A stretch of DNA of 64,000 nucleotides, taken from the NCBI GenBank assembly GCA_964581515.1, contig CAZOOV010000013.1, positions 11,852 to 75,851 of the forward strand, written 5' to 3'. The first letter of the stretch is position 1; each line of letters begins with the position of its first letter. The stretch is from JACJVV01 sp964581515. GTDB lineage: Archaea; Nanobdellota; Nanobdellia; Woesearchaeales; JACJVV01. The notes below the pieces were generated by a model. It had not been told where the DNA came from. It was given only the letters and a program-made list of their open reading frames with translations, and did not search any database. A program made the position numbers and the translations under genes. This document shows, piece by piece, positions 17,874-26,255 of this stretch.

Positions 17874-18929
17874 ATGAAAGTTGCTTTAATTACAGGTATT
17901 ACTGGTCAGGATGGATCCTATTTAGCAGAATTTCTTTTGAATAAAGGTTATGAAGTTTATGGTATGGTTAGAAGAGCTTCTACTTTTAATAGAAGTAGAA
18001 TAGATCATTTAAGAGGCAATTCCAATTTGAAGTTAGTTTATGGAGATTTATGTGATTCAAGTTCTATCAATACTTTAATGCATGATATTATGCCAGATGA
18101 AGTATATAATCTTGCAGCACAAAGTCATGTAAGAATCAGCTTTGATATTCCTGAATATACTGGTGATGCTGATGGATTAGCAGTAACAAGATTTTTAGAA
18201 GTTATAAGACGTATTGAAAAGGAGACTGGTAAAAAGATTAAATTCTATCAAGCTTCAACATCTGAATTATATGGGAAAGTTCTTGAAACTCCCCAGTCAG
18301 AGATGACTCCTTTTTATCCACGAAGTCCTTATGGTATAGCAAAACTCTATGCTTTTTGGATGTGTAAAAACTACAGGGATGGTTATAACTTATTTGCTTG
18401 TAATGGTATATTATTTAATCATGAATCTCCAAGAAGAGGAGAAAATTTTGTAACTCGTAAGATTACAAGAGAAGTTGTAAAAATCAAGAAAAAATTATCC
18501 AAATCATTTTCTTTAGGTAATCTTGATGCTAAAAGAGATTGGGGACATGCAAAAGATTATGTAAGAGGCATGTGGTTGATCATGCAACAAAAAGAACCAG
18601 ATGATTTTGTTTTAGCAACAGGTGTATCAACTAAAATAAGAGATTTTTTAGAAATGGCTTTTGCAGAAGTAGGTATTGAAGTAGAAAGTAATGGGAAAGA
18701 TGGTATTGAAGAAACATACATTAGAAAAGATACAGGAGAAGTCGTGGTTAAAATTGATCCTAAGTATTATCGCCCTACTGAAGTTGATTTTCTTTTAGGT
18801 AATCCTTCAAAAGCTAAAAAAGAATTAGGTTGGAAACCAGAGTATGATCTTAAAGGTTTAGTCAAAGACATGATTGATGCTGATATGATGCAATTAAAAA
18901 AGGAATTGTATGGTAAGAATAATGACTAA
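17874..18929 (+). CDS. gmd: GDP-mannose 4,6-dehydratase
   Basis: 351 aa, full length. Converts GDP-D-mannose to GDP-4-keto-6-deoxy-D-mannose. Extended SDR: TGITGQDGSYL near 7-17, RRASTFN (the Gmd RR loop) near 33-39, NLAAQSHV near 82-89, Ser in ASTSELYG near 127-134, YGIAK (Y153/K157) and the NHESPRRGENFVTRKI substrate loop near 183-198. The stop overlaps the start of the next gene, which should use its product. Confidence 0.96.
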   Translation: MKVALITGITGQDGSYLAEFLLNKGYEVYGMVRRASTFNRSRIDHLRGNSNLKLVYGDLCDSSSINTLMHDIMPDEVYNLAAQSHVRISFDIPEYTGDADGLAVTRFLEVIRRIEKETGKKIKFYQASTSELYGKVLETPQSEMTPFYPRSPYGIAKLYAFWMCKNYRDGYNLFACNGILFNHESPRRGENFVTRKITREVVKIKKKLSKSFSLGNLDAKRDWGHAKDYVRGMWLIMQQKEPDDFVLATGVSTKIRDFLEMAFAEVGIEVESNGKDGIEETYIRKDTGEVVVKIDPKYYRPTEVDFLLGNPSKAKKELGWKPEYDLKGLVKDMIDADMMQLKKELYGKNND

Positions 18930-19770
18930 AGCATTGATTACAGGTGCGTCTGGTTTTGTTGGACCATACCTTTGGAAAGAACTTGAAGAGCATGGATATG
19001 ATGTAACTGGTTTTGATCTTAGTGGTGATAATAATAAGATTATTCATTGTGATATCACAAATGCAGATTTGGTTTATAAGATTATTTCTGAAGAAAAGCC
19101 TGATGTAATATTTCATCTTGCTGGTTTTAGTTCAGTTGCAAAAAGTTTTGGGAATCCAGACTTATGCATGAAAATAAATGTGGATGGAACAAAAAATTTA
19201 CTCGAAGCTGTTGTTAAAGCAGGTTTGAAGAGTAAAATACTGATAATATCATCAGCAGAGGTATATGGTAAGCCAAAAAAAATACCTATAGACGAAAATC
19301 ATTCTTTGAATCCGCTTTCTCCTTATGGAGAATCAAGAGTGAAACAGGAAATTATAGCTTTTTCTTATGATCTTCCTGTGATTATTTCAAGATCATTTAA
19401 TCATACAGGTGAAGGACAGCCTGATATTTTTGTAATACCTTCTTTTAAAAAACAAGTTGAAGAAGCAGAAAATGAGGGAATAGTATATGTTGGCAATCTT
19501 GATGTTATTAGAGACTTTTCAGATGTTAAAGATGTAGTGAAAGCTTATCGTGTGTTAGTTGAGAAAGGGACTATGGGAGAAATTTATAATGTTGGGAGTG
19601 GAAATGGTTATAAGCTAAGAGATGTACTAGATAAAATTATAAAGGCTTCAGGGAAAAATCTTAATGTAAAGGTTGATACTGAAAGATATAGAAAATCTGA
19701 TATACCTGAGCTTGTAGCTGATAATACAAAGATTAAAAGACTTGGACTTACTTTTAAGGTCCTATTTTAA
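18922..19770 (+). CDS. rmd: GDP-6-deoxy-D-mannose reductase (GDP-4-keto-6-deoxymannose reductase)
   Basis: 282 aa from ATG 18922, which starts the SDR fold as in relatives; an in-frame ATG at 18910 is possible. It should reduce the Gmd product to GDP-D-rhamnose. Motifs: TGASGFVG (7-14), FHLAGFSSV near 71-79, and SRSFNHTGEGQPDIFVIP near 152-169, typical of Rmd. The active-site pattern reads YGESR (Y135, R139), so the usual SDR Lys is Arg, with a Lys two residues later; this is unusual and leaves catalytic assignment a little open. It overlaps gmd by 8 bp. Confidence 0.85.
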   Translation: MTKALITGASGFVGPYLWKELEEHGYDVTGFDLSGDNNKIIHCDITNADLVYKIISEEKPDVIFHLAGFSSVAKSFGNPDLCMKINVDGTKNLLEAVVKAGLKSKILIISSAEVYGKPKKIPIDENHSLNPLSPYGESRVKQEIIAFSYDLPVIISRSFNHTGEGQPDIFVIPSFKKQVEEAENEGIVYVGNLDVIRDFSDVKDVVKAYRVLVEKGTMGEIYNVGSGNGYKLRDVLDKIIKASGKNLNVKVDTERYRKSDIPELVADNTKIKRLGLTFKVLF

Positions 19771-19772
19771 TC

Positions 19773-19804
19773 ATAAAATAATTTATTAATAAAATAATTT
19801 ATTA
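19773..19804 (+). repeat. Perfect tandem repeat, 2 x 16 bp
   Basis: ATAAAATAATTTATTA occurs twice head to tail at 19773-19788 and 19789-19804, between rmd and the next glycosyltransferase. The same core recurs in three imperfect tandem copies at 50773-50820. Could be a terminator region or a small dispersed repeat. Confidence 0.8.
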
Positions 19805-19820
19805 ATTGGTGAGATGTATA

Positions 19821-20552
19821 ATGAAAGGATTAGTAATTCTTCCAGTATATAATGACTTTTCGAAACTGAAGTCACTTATTTCAAAGATTCATTTAGATAT
19901 AATCATTATTGATGATGGAAGCAAAAAGAATATTAAGCCATTCTTATCTGGTCTTAATTACAATAAGTTAATATCATATAACCTGAACAAAGGCAAGGGT
20001 CATGCTCTTAGAAAAGGTTTTGGCTATGCAATACAAAATGGATATGATTATGTAATCACTATGGATTCTGATGGAGAACATAATCCTGATGATATAAAGA
20101 AGTTTGTGAAATCAATAAAATCTTGTGATCTTGTAATCGGTGAAAGGAAGATTTACAGATCTTTATTAAGGACATTATTGAATTACATTGGAGGAATTAG
20201 TTTCAGATTTTTGATCCCTGGTTTACATGATACACAAAGCGGATTCAGAGCAATTCGTACAGATATTCTGAAAAAAATTGAATTGGTTTCTGATAGATTT
20301 GAAATTGAAACAGAAATACTTCTTGAAGCATATAAGATCAAGTCAAATTTTAAGATGATATCTATTAAATCAAATCCGATAAAACATAGTAATGTTACTT
20401 TAAATGATTATTTAAAAATCAATGATCTTTTTGATAGATGGGTCTTGAAAAATAAGAATAATCTAAGGATAAATTTTATAAAGAGATTTGTTTTAATGAT
20501 TTTAGTAAGTGGTGGTATTTTCAGCAGCTGGATATTTAGGAGGTTAAAATGA
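19821..20552 (+). CDS. Family 2 glycosyltransferase (dolichyl-phosphate sugar synthase-like)
   Basis: 243 aa from ATG 19821, preceded by GGTGAG (19809-19814); an upstream TTG at 19806 is less likely. GT-A fold: LPVYND (6-11), DDGS near 33-36, LNKGKGHALRKG near 55-66, MDSDGEH (the DxD) near 78-84, and HDTQSGFRAIR near 136-146, typical of DPG/DPM synthases. It probably transfers a sugar from a nucleotide donor to polyprenyl phosphate. The C-terminus has a short hydrophobic segment. Its TGA overlaps the ATG of a 40-aa ORF, starting a chain of coupled genes ending in GtrA and a deacetylase. Confidence 0.85.
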   Translation: MKGLVILPVYNDFSKLKSLISKIHLDIIIIDDGSKKNIKPFLSGLNYNKLISYNLNKGKGHALRKGFGYAIQNGYDYVITMDSDGEHNPDDIKKFVKSIKSCDLVIGERKIYRSLLRTLLNYIGGISFRFLIPGLHDTQSGFRAIRTDILKKIELVSDRFEIETEILLEAYKIKSNFKMISIKSNPIKHSNVTLNDYLKINDLFDRWVLKNKNNLRINFIKRFVLMILVSGGIFSSWIFRRLK

Positions 20553-20671
20553 TTGATACAGGATTGATATTGATATATACTCATATACCTTATCATCTGC
20601 TTAGCATCATTGGTGTTGTATACCTTCATTTCTTTTATCTAAACCTAAAAAGAATAAATCAGGTGATATAA
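20549..20671 (+). CDS. Tiny membrane ORF 1 (40 aa)
   Basis: ATG overlaps the upstream glycosyltransferase stop (ATGA), and its TAA shares one base with the next ATG (TAATG). The product is 40 aa with a hydrophobic stretch YHLLSIIGVVYLHFFYL at about 15-31 followed by LKRIN, so one membrane helix is likely. AGGAGG just before the ATG (within the upstream gene's last codons, about 20538-20543) is an excellent ribosome site. No family recognised. Position between a GT2 and GtrA suggests an accessory of that membrane glycosyltransferase system (inference). Confidence 0.6.
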   Translation: MIDTGLILIYTHIPYHLLSIIGVVYLHFFYLNLKRINQVI

Positions 20672-20799
20672 TGGATACAGTACAAGCAATATTGTGGTCA
20701 CAAATTCCTATTACAATCGCTATCTTAATAGCTGCGTGGCAGCTCTGGCTTATTAAGAATGAATTATTGATTATATTGAGGAAATTAACCAAGAAATGA
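20671..20799 (+). CDS. Tiny membrane ORF 2 (42 aa)
   Basis: Starts within the stop codon of ORF 1, preceded by AGGTGAT (20661-20667), and ends by overlapping the gtrA-like ATG (ATGA at 20796-20799). The product is 42 aa: a short N-terminus, a hydrophobic stretch IPITIAILIAAWQLWLI at about 12-28, then a basic tail ending RKLTKK. One membrane helix is expected. It does not resemble ORF 1 closely. Four consecutive stop-start overlaps make translation of both ORFs likely. Confidence 0.6.
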   Translation: MDTVQAILWSQIPITIAILIAAWQLWLIKNELLIILRKLTKK

Positions 20800-21212
20800 A
20801 ACTTCTTAATTTCTTTTTTAAGATATTTAACAATAATAAAAGATTCTTTTTGTATTATTTAATAGGGAATTTTGTTGCGATTATAGATCTTATACTTTTG
20901 TTTGTCTTGACTGATCTATTGCATATTTTCTATCTTATTTCTGCATCAATCTCTTTTGTGATTGCATCACTAATACATTTCTTGTTGAATAAGAAGTACA
21001 CTTTCCAGAATAAGAGTAAAAAATATATCCTACAGTATTTTCTTGTCATTATATCTGGTTTAATAACATTACTCTTAAACTTATTATTGTTGTTTGTATT
21101 TGTTGAATTCATAGGATTATGGTATATCTATGCTAGAATAATCTCAGCTTTCCTGTTATTGTTCTTTACATACAATTTTAATAAATATGTAACATATGGT
21201 GTATTAAAATGA
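20796..21212 (+). CDS. GtrA family membrane protein
   Basis: 138 aa with four predicted membrane helices (about 21-43, 47-66, 79-103, 108-127), the layout of GtrA/PF04138. The FLNKKYTFQNK segment near 65-75 matches the conserved family loop (NRxWTF). GtrA proteins act with DPG/DPM-type GT2 enzymes, possibly flipping polyprenyl-linked sugar, consistent with the GT2 three genes upstream. Overlaps genes on both sides by 4 bp. Confidence 0.85.
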   Translation: MKLLNFFFKIFNNNKRFFLYYLIGNFVAIIDLILLFVLTDLLHIFYLISASISFVIASLIHFLLNKKYTFQNKSKKYILQYFLVIISGLITLLLNLLLLFVFVEFIGLWYIYARIISAFLLLFFTYNFNKYVTYGVLK

Positions 21213-22054
21213 TTGGTAGGTCTAGTAAATCTAATATGTCTAACATGTTTACTGTAGATTTAGAGGAATGGTATTGTGATAAGATATTTCCAGGCTTTAA
21301 TCCAGATAAATCAAAAGATTATGTTATAAGATCAACCAGGCCACTTCTGCGTCTACTTGAAAAATATAATATCAAGGCTATCTTTTTCGTGCTCGGTTCA
21401 ATTCTGGATAAGCATCCTGATCTTATCAAGGAGATTCATGAAAAAGGCCATGAGATAGCATCGCATGGATATAGCCATAAGACATTATTCAAACTGACTC
21501 CGGATGAATTTGAGAAAGAAATAGTAAAGAGCAGGAAAATGATACATAAAATCACTGGTAAATATCCAAAATGGTTCAGAGCTCCATCTTTTTCATTGTC
21601 GAACAAGACAAAATGGGCGCTTCCTATACTAAAAAAACATGGTTTTAAGTATGATTCAAGCATATTTCCTTTTGAGTCAAGATATTATGGCGTGAATGGA
21701 TGTCCTCAAGAGCCATATATGATTAATTTTGATGATGTAAGAAAAAAGAAAGATTGCGGTATAAAGGAATACCCTATTCAAATAATCAAGATATTGAAGA
21801 TCCCATATATTATAACAGGGGGTTTTTATTTTAGATTGTATCCTAATTGGTTCATTAATTTTTGGATTAGGAGATTAAATAACAAAGGTAGACAAGTGAT
21901 GCTTTTTGTTCATCCTTGGGAATTTAATAAAACTATTCCTAAAGCAGATATATCAGCTTTTGGAAAGTTTGTGACTTATTATGGTATTAATAGAAGTTTG
22001 AAAAAACTGGAGAGATTGATACGGAAAAATAAGTTTAATAAATTTAAAAGATAA
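21209..22054 (+). CDS. Polysaccharide deacetylase family protein (DUF3473-like C-terminus)
   Basis: 281 aa; an alternative start at 21236 would remove nine residues. NodB-type fold: FTVDLEEWY near 14-22 (this subfamily lacks TFDDG), metal-binding HGYSH near 88-92, FRAPSFS near 128-134 and HPWEF near 236-240. It resembles the exopolysaccharide-linked deacetylases with TVDxEE motifs. It would remove N-acetyl groups from a glycan or glycolipid. Cytoplasmic by sequence (no signal peptide). Its stop directly abuts the stop of the convergent acyltransferase gene. Confidence 0.85.
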   Translation: MIGRSSKSNMSNMFTVDLEEWYCDKIFPGFNPDKSKDYVIRSTRPLLRLLEKYNIKAIFFVLGSILDKHPDLIKEIHEKGHEIASHGYSHKTLFKLTPDEFEKEIVKSRKMIHKITGKYPKWFRAPSFSLSNKTKWALPILKKHGFKYDSSIFPFESRYYGVNGCPQEPYMINFDDVRKKKDCGIKEYPIQIIKILKIPYIITGGFYFRLYPNWFINFWIRRLNNKGRQVMLFVHPWEFNKTIPKADISAFGKFVTYYGINRSLKKLERLIRKNKFNKFKR

Positions 22055-22576
22055 TTATTTGCGTTTTTCTAATTTTTTTATGACTTTTGCTGGAACTCCT
22101 ACAACAACTACATGGTCTGGTACATTTTTTGTTACGACTGCTCCTGCACCAACAATAGATCCTTCACCAATTGTGACACCTGGCAGAATTATTGCACCAA
22201 TGCCTATAAAAGCTCCTTTTTTAATTTTTACAGGTTTAAGAACATCATTACCTACATAATCTCGTAAATATGGACCATACCTGGCGTGTGCCATGATAAC
22301 AACTTTTGCAGCAATGCCTACATAATCTTCGATTGTAATTAACTTAGGATGCATTTCATCAATTATGATATCACGCTGTATTTCAACATATTTTCCTATC
22401 TTTACACCCCTGAGTCTATGAAGTCTGGCTGGCCACCCATACCACATATGGTGCGCAAGACCGCAGAGTATATAATTATAGAAATATTTACATAGTAATC
22501 TTGGAATTCCAAAGATGCCTTTATACCCATGTTCTTTTGCAGCATATCTTAAATTGTAGATATCATCTTTTATCAT
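22055..22576 (-). CDS. Left-handed beta-helix (hexapeptide) acyltransferase
   Basis: 173 aa. Residues about 55-165 show hexapeptide repeats (VKIGKYVEI, ITIEDYVGI, IKKGAFIGIGAIILPGVTIGEGSIVGAGAVVTKNV), with the AHARYGP loop near 97-103 placing a likely catalytic His. It ends in GVPAKVIKKL, as in maltose/galactoside acetyltransferase relatives. Likely O- or N-acetylates a sugar. It overlaps the DUF35-DUF362 gene by 14 bp, in the same operon. Confidence 0.85.
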   Translation of the reverse strand: MIKDDIYNLRYAAKEHGYKGIFGIPRLLCKYFYNYILCGLAHHMWYGWPARLHRLRGVKIGKYVEIQRDIIIDEMHPKLITIEDYVGIAAKVVIMAHARYGPYLRDYVGNDVLKPVKIKKGAFIGIGAIILPGVTIGEGSIVGAGAVVTKNVPDHVVVVGVPAKVIKKLEKRK

Positions 22577-23966
22577 TCTTGAACCACTTCCTTAAAAATT
22601 CTTTTTGATCTTCTTCATTTGGCGGACATCCTCTTAATGCTTCAACTTCATGCCCTTTCTTTTTCATAGCCTGATATGCACAATCCCCTATAGCAATAAT
22701 TCGACCATATCCAAGCATTTCGTCATCAAAATGCGACCCAAAGAATATACTTATTTCTTCAGCAGATATATCTTTAAGGCTGTGTAATGTAGTCCATACA
22801 CTGTTGAGACATCCAGAACAGGGTTTCCCGTCTAAAAGTTCAAAATCTGGATGTGGACTTATTTTTTGGTCTGCAGCTTTAAATTTTTTCTTTATAACAT
22901 CTACTTCTTCACCTATGATTTGTATCTTTTTCATATCAGATACACCTAATCCTAATTTAGAGGCTTCTTTGATATGTTTTGCTACATTGAGTCCTATTAT
23001 ATGACATATTGCTGTGTCAAGTGCGACAGGATCTTTTCCTGCAAAAATAAGCTCTAAGTTTGCTGGTTCACCTAATGCACCAGGTCCCATTCCTTCTAAG
23101 GCAATTGATCCATCTGCTATAGTTACATATTCTGGAAGGATTGTACTCAATAATGCGATCTGTTTCTGAAGATGATCTTTATGCATTACTTTTCTTGATG
23201 GGTTATTGATAACCCCTTTCATGTTTTTTATGCTTAAACTAACTCCTGTCTGAAAATGTGTTTTTATGACTGGGACATTTATTATCTTATCTGCTTTGAA
23301 TATTTCTTCTGAAACCTGAACTACTCTTTTTTTCCCTTCGATATTTATCTCTTTATTTATGAATTTAGTCTTTAGTAAGTCTATGAATTTAATGTTGTAT
23401 TTATTACAAAGATCAAAGTAACCTGATTTTTTTATTGCAGTCATATGATCTATCATCTCTAGACTACCTTCAGCTATTATGATATTATCTCTCTTATGTC
23501 CATTTTCTATGAGATATTGTATTATTCCTTCAACAACAAGAGGATTTGTCACAATTCCTGATGATGGGCTTTTTGCAACTACAATATTGGGTTTGATTAA
23601 TACTTTATCTTCAGGTTTTATATCAAGACCACCAATAAGTTTAATAACTCTTTTTGTTGCACTTATTATACTATAGCCTATTTTGCTGGTAGCTACTATT
23701 ATTTTATCTGTTTTATCTATTGTTAAGAATTTATCTCCTATTTTATATTCTTTGAATGTTTTTTTGATATGAAAATCTCCGTTTTCGTCTTTAAGAAGCA
23801 CATCAAAATAAGGAGCTTTTCTATGTCCAGTTGATTCAACAAATACTTTTGTGATGCCTTCTACAATAAATTCATTTGATGAGCTATGTTTTATTTGTTC
23901 TTTACAAAATAAACATTTCTCAATAGGATAATTCCATGTTTTTTGGCATTTATTACATTTCCACAT
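22563..23966 (-). CDS. DUF35-like zinc ribbon/OB domain fused to DUF362
   Basis: 467 aa. Residues 1-95 carry a zinc ribbon (CNKC 4-7, CLFC 18-21) followed by an OB-like strand set, matching DUF35/ChsH2-type proteins that partner thiolases. Residues about 105-365 are DUF362 (VLIKPNIVVAKSPSSGIVTNP, VPVIKTHFQTGVSLSIKNMKG, DPVALDT); a tail contains PCSGC near 383-387 and further Cys. It starts 1 bp from the thiolase stop. DUF35 with thiolase occurs in the archaeal HMG-CoA route, but fusion to DUF362 is unfamiliar to me. Biochemical role unknown. Confidence 0.75.
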   Translation of the reverse strand: MWKCNKCQKTWNYPIEKCLFCKEQIKHSSSNEFIVEGITKVFVESTGHRKAPYFDVLLKDENGDFHIKKTFKEYKIGDKFLTIDKTDKIIVATSKIGYSIISATKRVIKLIGGLDIKPEDKVLIKPNIVVAKSPSSGIVTNPLVVEGIIQYLIENGHKRDNIIIAEGSLEMIDHMTAIKKSGYFDLCNKYNIKFIDLLKTKFINKEINIEGKKRVVQVSEEIFKADKIINVPVIKTHFQTGVSLSIKNMKGVINNPSRKVMHKDHLQKQIALLSTILPEYVTIADGSIALEGMGPGALGEPANLELIFAGKDPVALDTAICHIIGLNVAKHIKEASKLGLGVSDMKKIQIIGEEVDVIKKKFKAADQKISPHPDFELLDGKPCSGCLNSVWTTLHSLKDISAEEISIFFGSHFDDEMLGYGRIIAIGDCAYQAMKKKGHEVEALRGCPPNEEDQKEFLRKWFKNDKR

Positions 23967-23967
23967 T

Positions 23968-25098
23968 TTATTTCTTTAAAATATGCACAGCACAAGTGCC
24001 ACCTACTCCTCCAATGTTTTGTGTAAGGCCTATATTTGCATTCTTTACTTGTCTTTCTCCAGCTTCTCCCCTTAATTGTGTCACTATTTCATATACTTGA
24101 CTACATCCTGTTGCCCCTATCGGATGTCCATTAGCTTTGAGTCCTCCACTTGTACCTATGGGAATTCTTCCTTTTAGCATAGTATCATTATTTCTAATTA
24201 AAGTTTTACTTTCTCCTGGTTTGCAGAATCCTAAATCTTCTATAGCAATGAGCTCAGCGATTGTAAAACAATCATGTACTTCTGCTAAGTCAATATCTTG
24301 CGGTGATATTTTTGCTTGTTGATAAGCAGATTTAGCTGCTATCTTAGTGGCACAAAAGGAAGTTATGTCTTTTCTTTGGGAGAGTGATATTGTATCTGTT
24401 GCAAGAGCAGATCCGATAATTTCAATATCTCTCTCAGATTTCTTCTCTTTTGATAATATTAAAGCAGCTGCTCCATCTGTAACAGGACTACAATCAAATA
24501 ACCTTAATGGACTTGATATCATCAATGATGTTTTTATCATTTCTAAAGTTACTTTTTTATGACTAAAATGAGCTAATTCGTTTAAGTTTGCATTCAGATG
24601 ATCCTTATATGCAACTAATGCCAAATCATCTGATGTTGTGCCATATTTTATCATGTGCTGTTGTGCAATCAATGCGTAACTGGCTGGGAATATCAATCCT
24701 TCTTTTTGGTCAAGTATAACATCTCCTGCTGATCCTATGCATTTACTAGAATCATATGCATTAATATTTGTCATTTTTTCAACACCAATAACCATTATAT
24801 TTTGAAATTTGTCAATCATCTGACAAGCTTGATATATTGCTGTCCCAGATGAGGCACAAGCTGATTCTATCCTTATAATTGGAATATGAATTCCAGGTAG
24901 AATACTTGCAATTAATGAATTAAGATGAAGTTGATTTTGTAAGGGACCTGTTGCGAAGCTTGCAACATAGATTAGGTCAATATCTTTAATATCTTTACCA
25001 CTATCATCAAGTGCCTTAGATATGGCTTCATATGCCATTTCTGGTATTGTCTTATTGATTATACCAAATTTTGTTTTTCCTATGCCACTTATGAACAT
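23968..25098 (-). CDS. Thiolase family protein (archaeal acetyl-CoA acetyltransferase-like)
   Basis: 376 aa, archaeal/SCP2-type thiolase length. Catalytic residues are visible: Cys in ESACASSGTA near 80, His in VHDCFT near 275, and GHPIGATGC with His near 325 and Cys near 331. Could condense acetyl-CoA for mevalonate synthesis or act on another acyl-CoA. A G5 ribosome site (25104-25108) precedes the ATG. The neighbour with a DUF35 domain supports a thiolase/DUF35 complex; no HMG-CoA synthase is adjacent. Confidence 0.85.
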   Translation of the reverse strand: MFISGIGKTKFGIINKTIPEMAYEAISKALDDSGKDIKDIDLIYVASFATGPLQNQLHLNSLIASILPGIHIPIIRIESACASSGTAIYQACQMIDKFQNIMVIGVEKMTNINAYDSSKCIGSAGDVILDQKEGLIFPASYALIAQQHMIKYGTTSDDLALVAYKDHLNANLNELAHFSHKKVTLEMIKTSLMISSPLRLFDCSPVTDGAAALILSKEKKSERDIEIIGSALATDTISLSQRKDITSFCATKIAAKSAYQQAKISPQDIDLAEVHDCFTIAELIAIEDLGFCKPGESKTLIRNNDTMLKGRIPIGTSGGLKANGHPIGATGCSQVYEIVTQLRGEAGERQVKNANIGLTQNIGGVGGTCAVHILKK

Positions 25099-25198
25099 TT
25101 TCTCCCCCTATATTTTGCTTATTGAATAGTATTTTTAAAGCTTACTGTATTAATCCTGTTTATTCAGCTTAAATATTAGTTCAAGAATTATTGTTATT

Positions 25199-26161
25199 TT
25201 ACTTCTTTATTTTCTTATTTAGGATGAATACGCATGAGTCTCCTATTTTGAATAATTTTGAGATAAAGATTATTGTCTTTATTGTTAATATGTATAAGAA
25301 ATTTGACTTTTCTCCTTTCTCAGAAAAATTAATTCTTTCATTTATACGTTTTGAATCAAATTCACCCATTTCAAAATAATTAATTAATGATAATCCATTA
25401 TTTTGTAATAATTTTGAAAGGTTTTTCTTATTATAATAATAATAGTGCGGAGTGTTAAAGACAACTTGCCACATTCTTCTAAACGGCTCTTTAAGTTTTG
25501 AGAATGATATGATGTAAATTAATTTAATATATCGATATAATAAGGCTTTCGAATTTGGCACTTTAATAATCAATATCCCATTGTCTTTTAACTGATTTGA
25601 TACTGATTGAATGAAATTAGTGGGATCTTCTATATGTTCAAAAACATCCATTAAGGATATTACATCAAATTTATTTTTTATCTTATTAGAAGGGAAGAAA
25701 TCATTATATACTTTAATATCCTTGATCTTTTTTGTTTCCAAATATACTTTTTTTGATGGTTCTATACCCTGTGCTTTAAAGCCAGCATTCTTGATTTTTT
25801 TTAGGAACCATCCAAATGAGCATCCAATATCTAACCATGTTCCTTCTTTTTTAATCTTTTTAATCTCTTTTATTATCTGAATGTGTTGAGAATGACGAAT
25901 ATGCTTCATAGATGCTGCTATTAAATCAAGATCAACGTTTTTGTATATTTCTTCTTTAGATGATGAATTATGTTTAAATATAAGTTTTTCTAATTTGCAT
26001 TTATTACATTTTAGAATAGTATAAGTGTTATCTTTGAGGTATTTTTCCATCATATTATTGCAACAATCACATATTAGTCTGGAATTGCTGTCTTTTTCTC
26101 TTCCTTTCTTCATGAGGTTTGGAGATGTCTTTAAAGGCTTATAAATTTTGTGCTTATCCAT
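25199..26161 (-). CDS. Class I SAM methyltransferase with N-terminal zinc-binding motif
   Basis: 320 aa. Two Cys clusters (CDCC at 31-34 and CNKC at 52-55) form a probable zinc site, then a Rossmann methyltransferase: WLDIGCSFGWFL near 109-120, GIEPS near 135-139, LMDVFEHIEDP near 168-178 and ILIIKVPN near 195-202. Architecture matches sugar C- or O-methyltransferase-like proteins of glycan clusters. Basic, Lys-rich, with a hydrophobic stretch near 208-221. Substrate unknown; glycan methylation is inferred from context. Confidence 0.8.
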   Translation of the reverse strand: MDKHKIYKPLKTSPNLMKKGREKDSNSRLICDCCNNMMEKYLKDNTYTILKCNKCKLEKLIFKHNSSSKEEIYKNVDLDLIAASMKHIRHSQHIQIIKEIKKIKKEGTWLDIGCSFGWFLKKIKNAGFKAQGIEPSKKVYLETKKIKDIKVYNDFFPSNKIKNKFDVISLMDVFEHIEDPTNFIQSVSNQLKDNGILIIKVPNSKALLYRYIKLIYIISFSKLKEPFRRMWQVVFNTPHYYYYNKKNLSKLLQNNGLSLINYFEMGEFDSKRINERINFSEKGEKSNFLYILTIKTIIFISKLFKIGDSCVFILNKKIKK

Positions 26162-26255
26162 ATTATTAAGCCATCTTGTTTTTTAAACAGTTTTAATAGC
26201 TTCTTTAAAAACAAAAAACATTTAAAACAATTTACAAATACTGCCTCTGAGAAAT

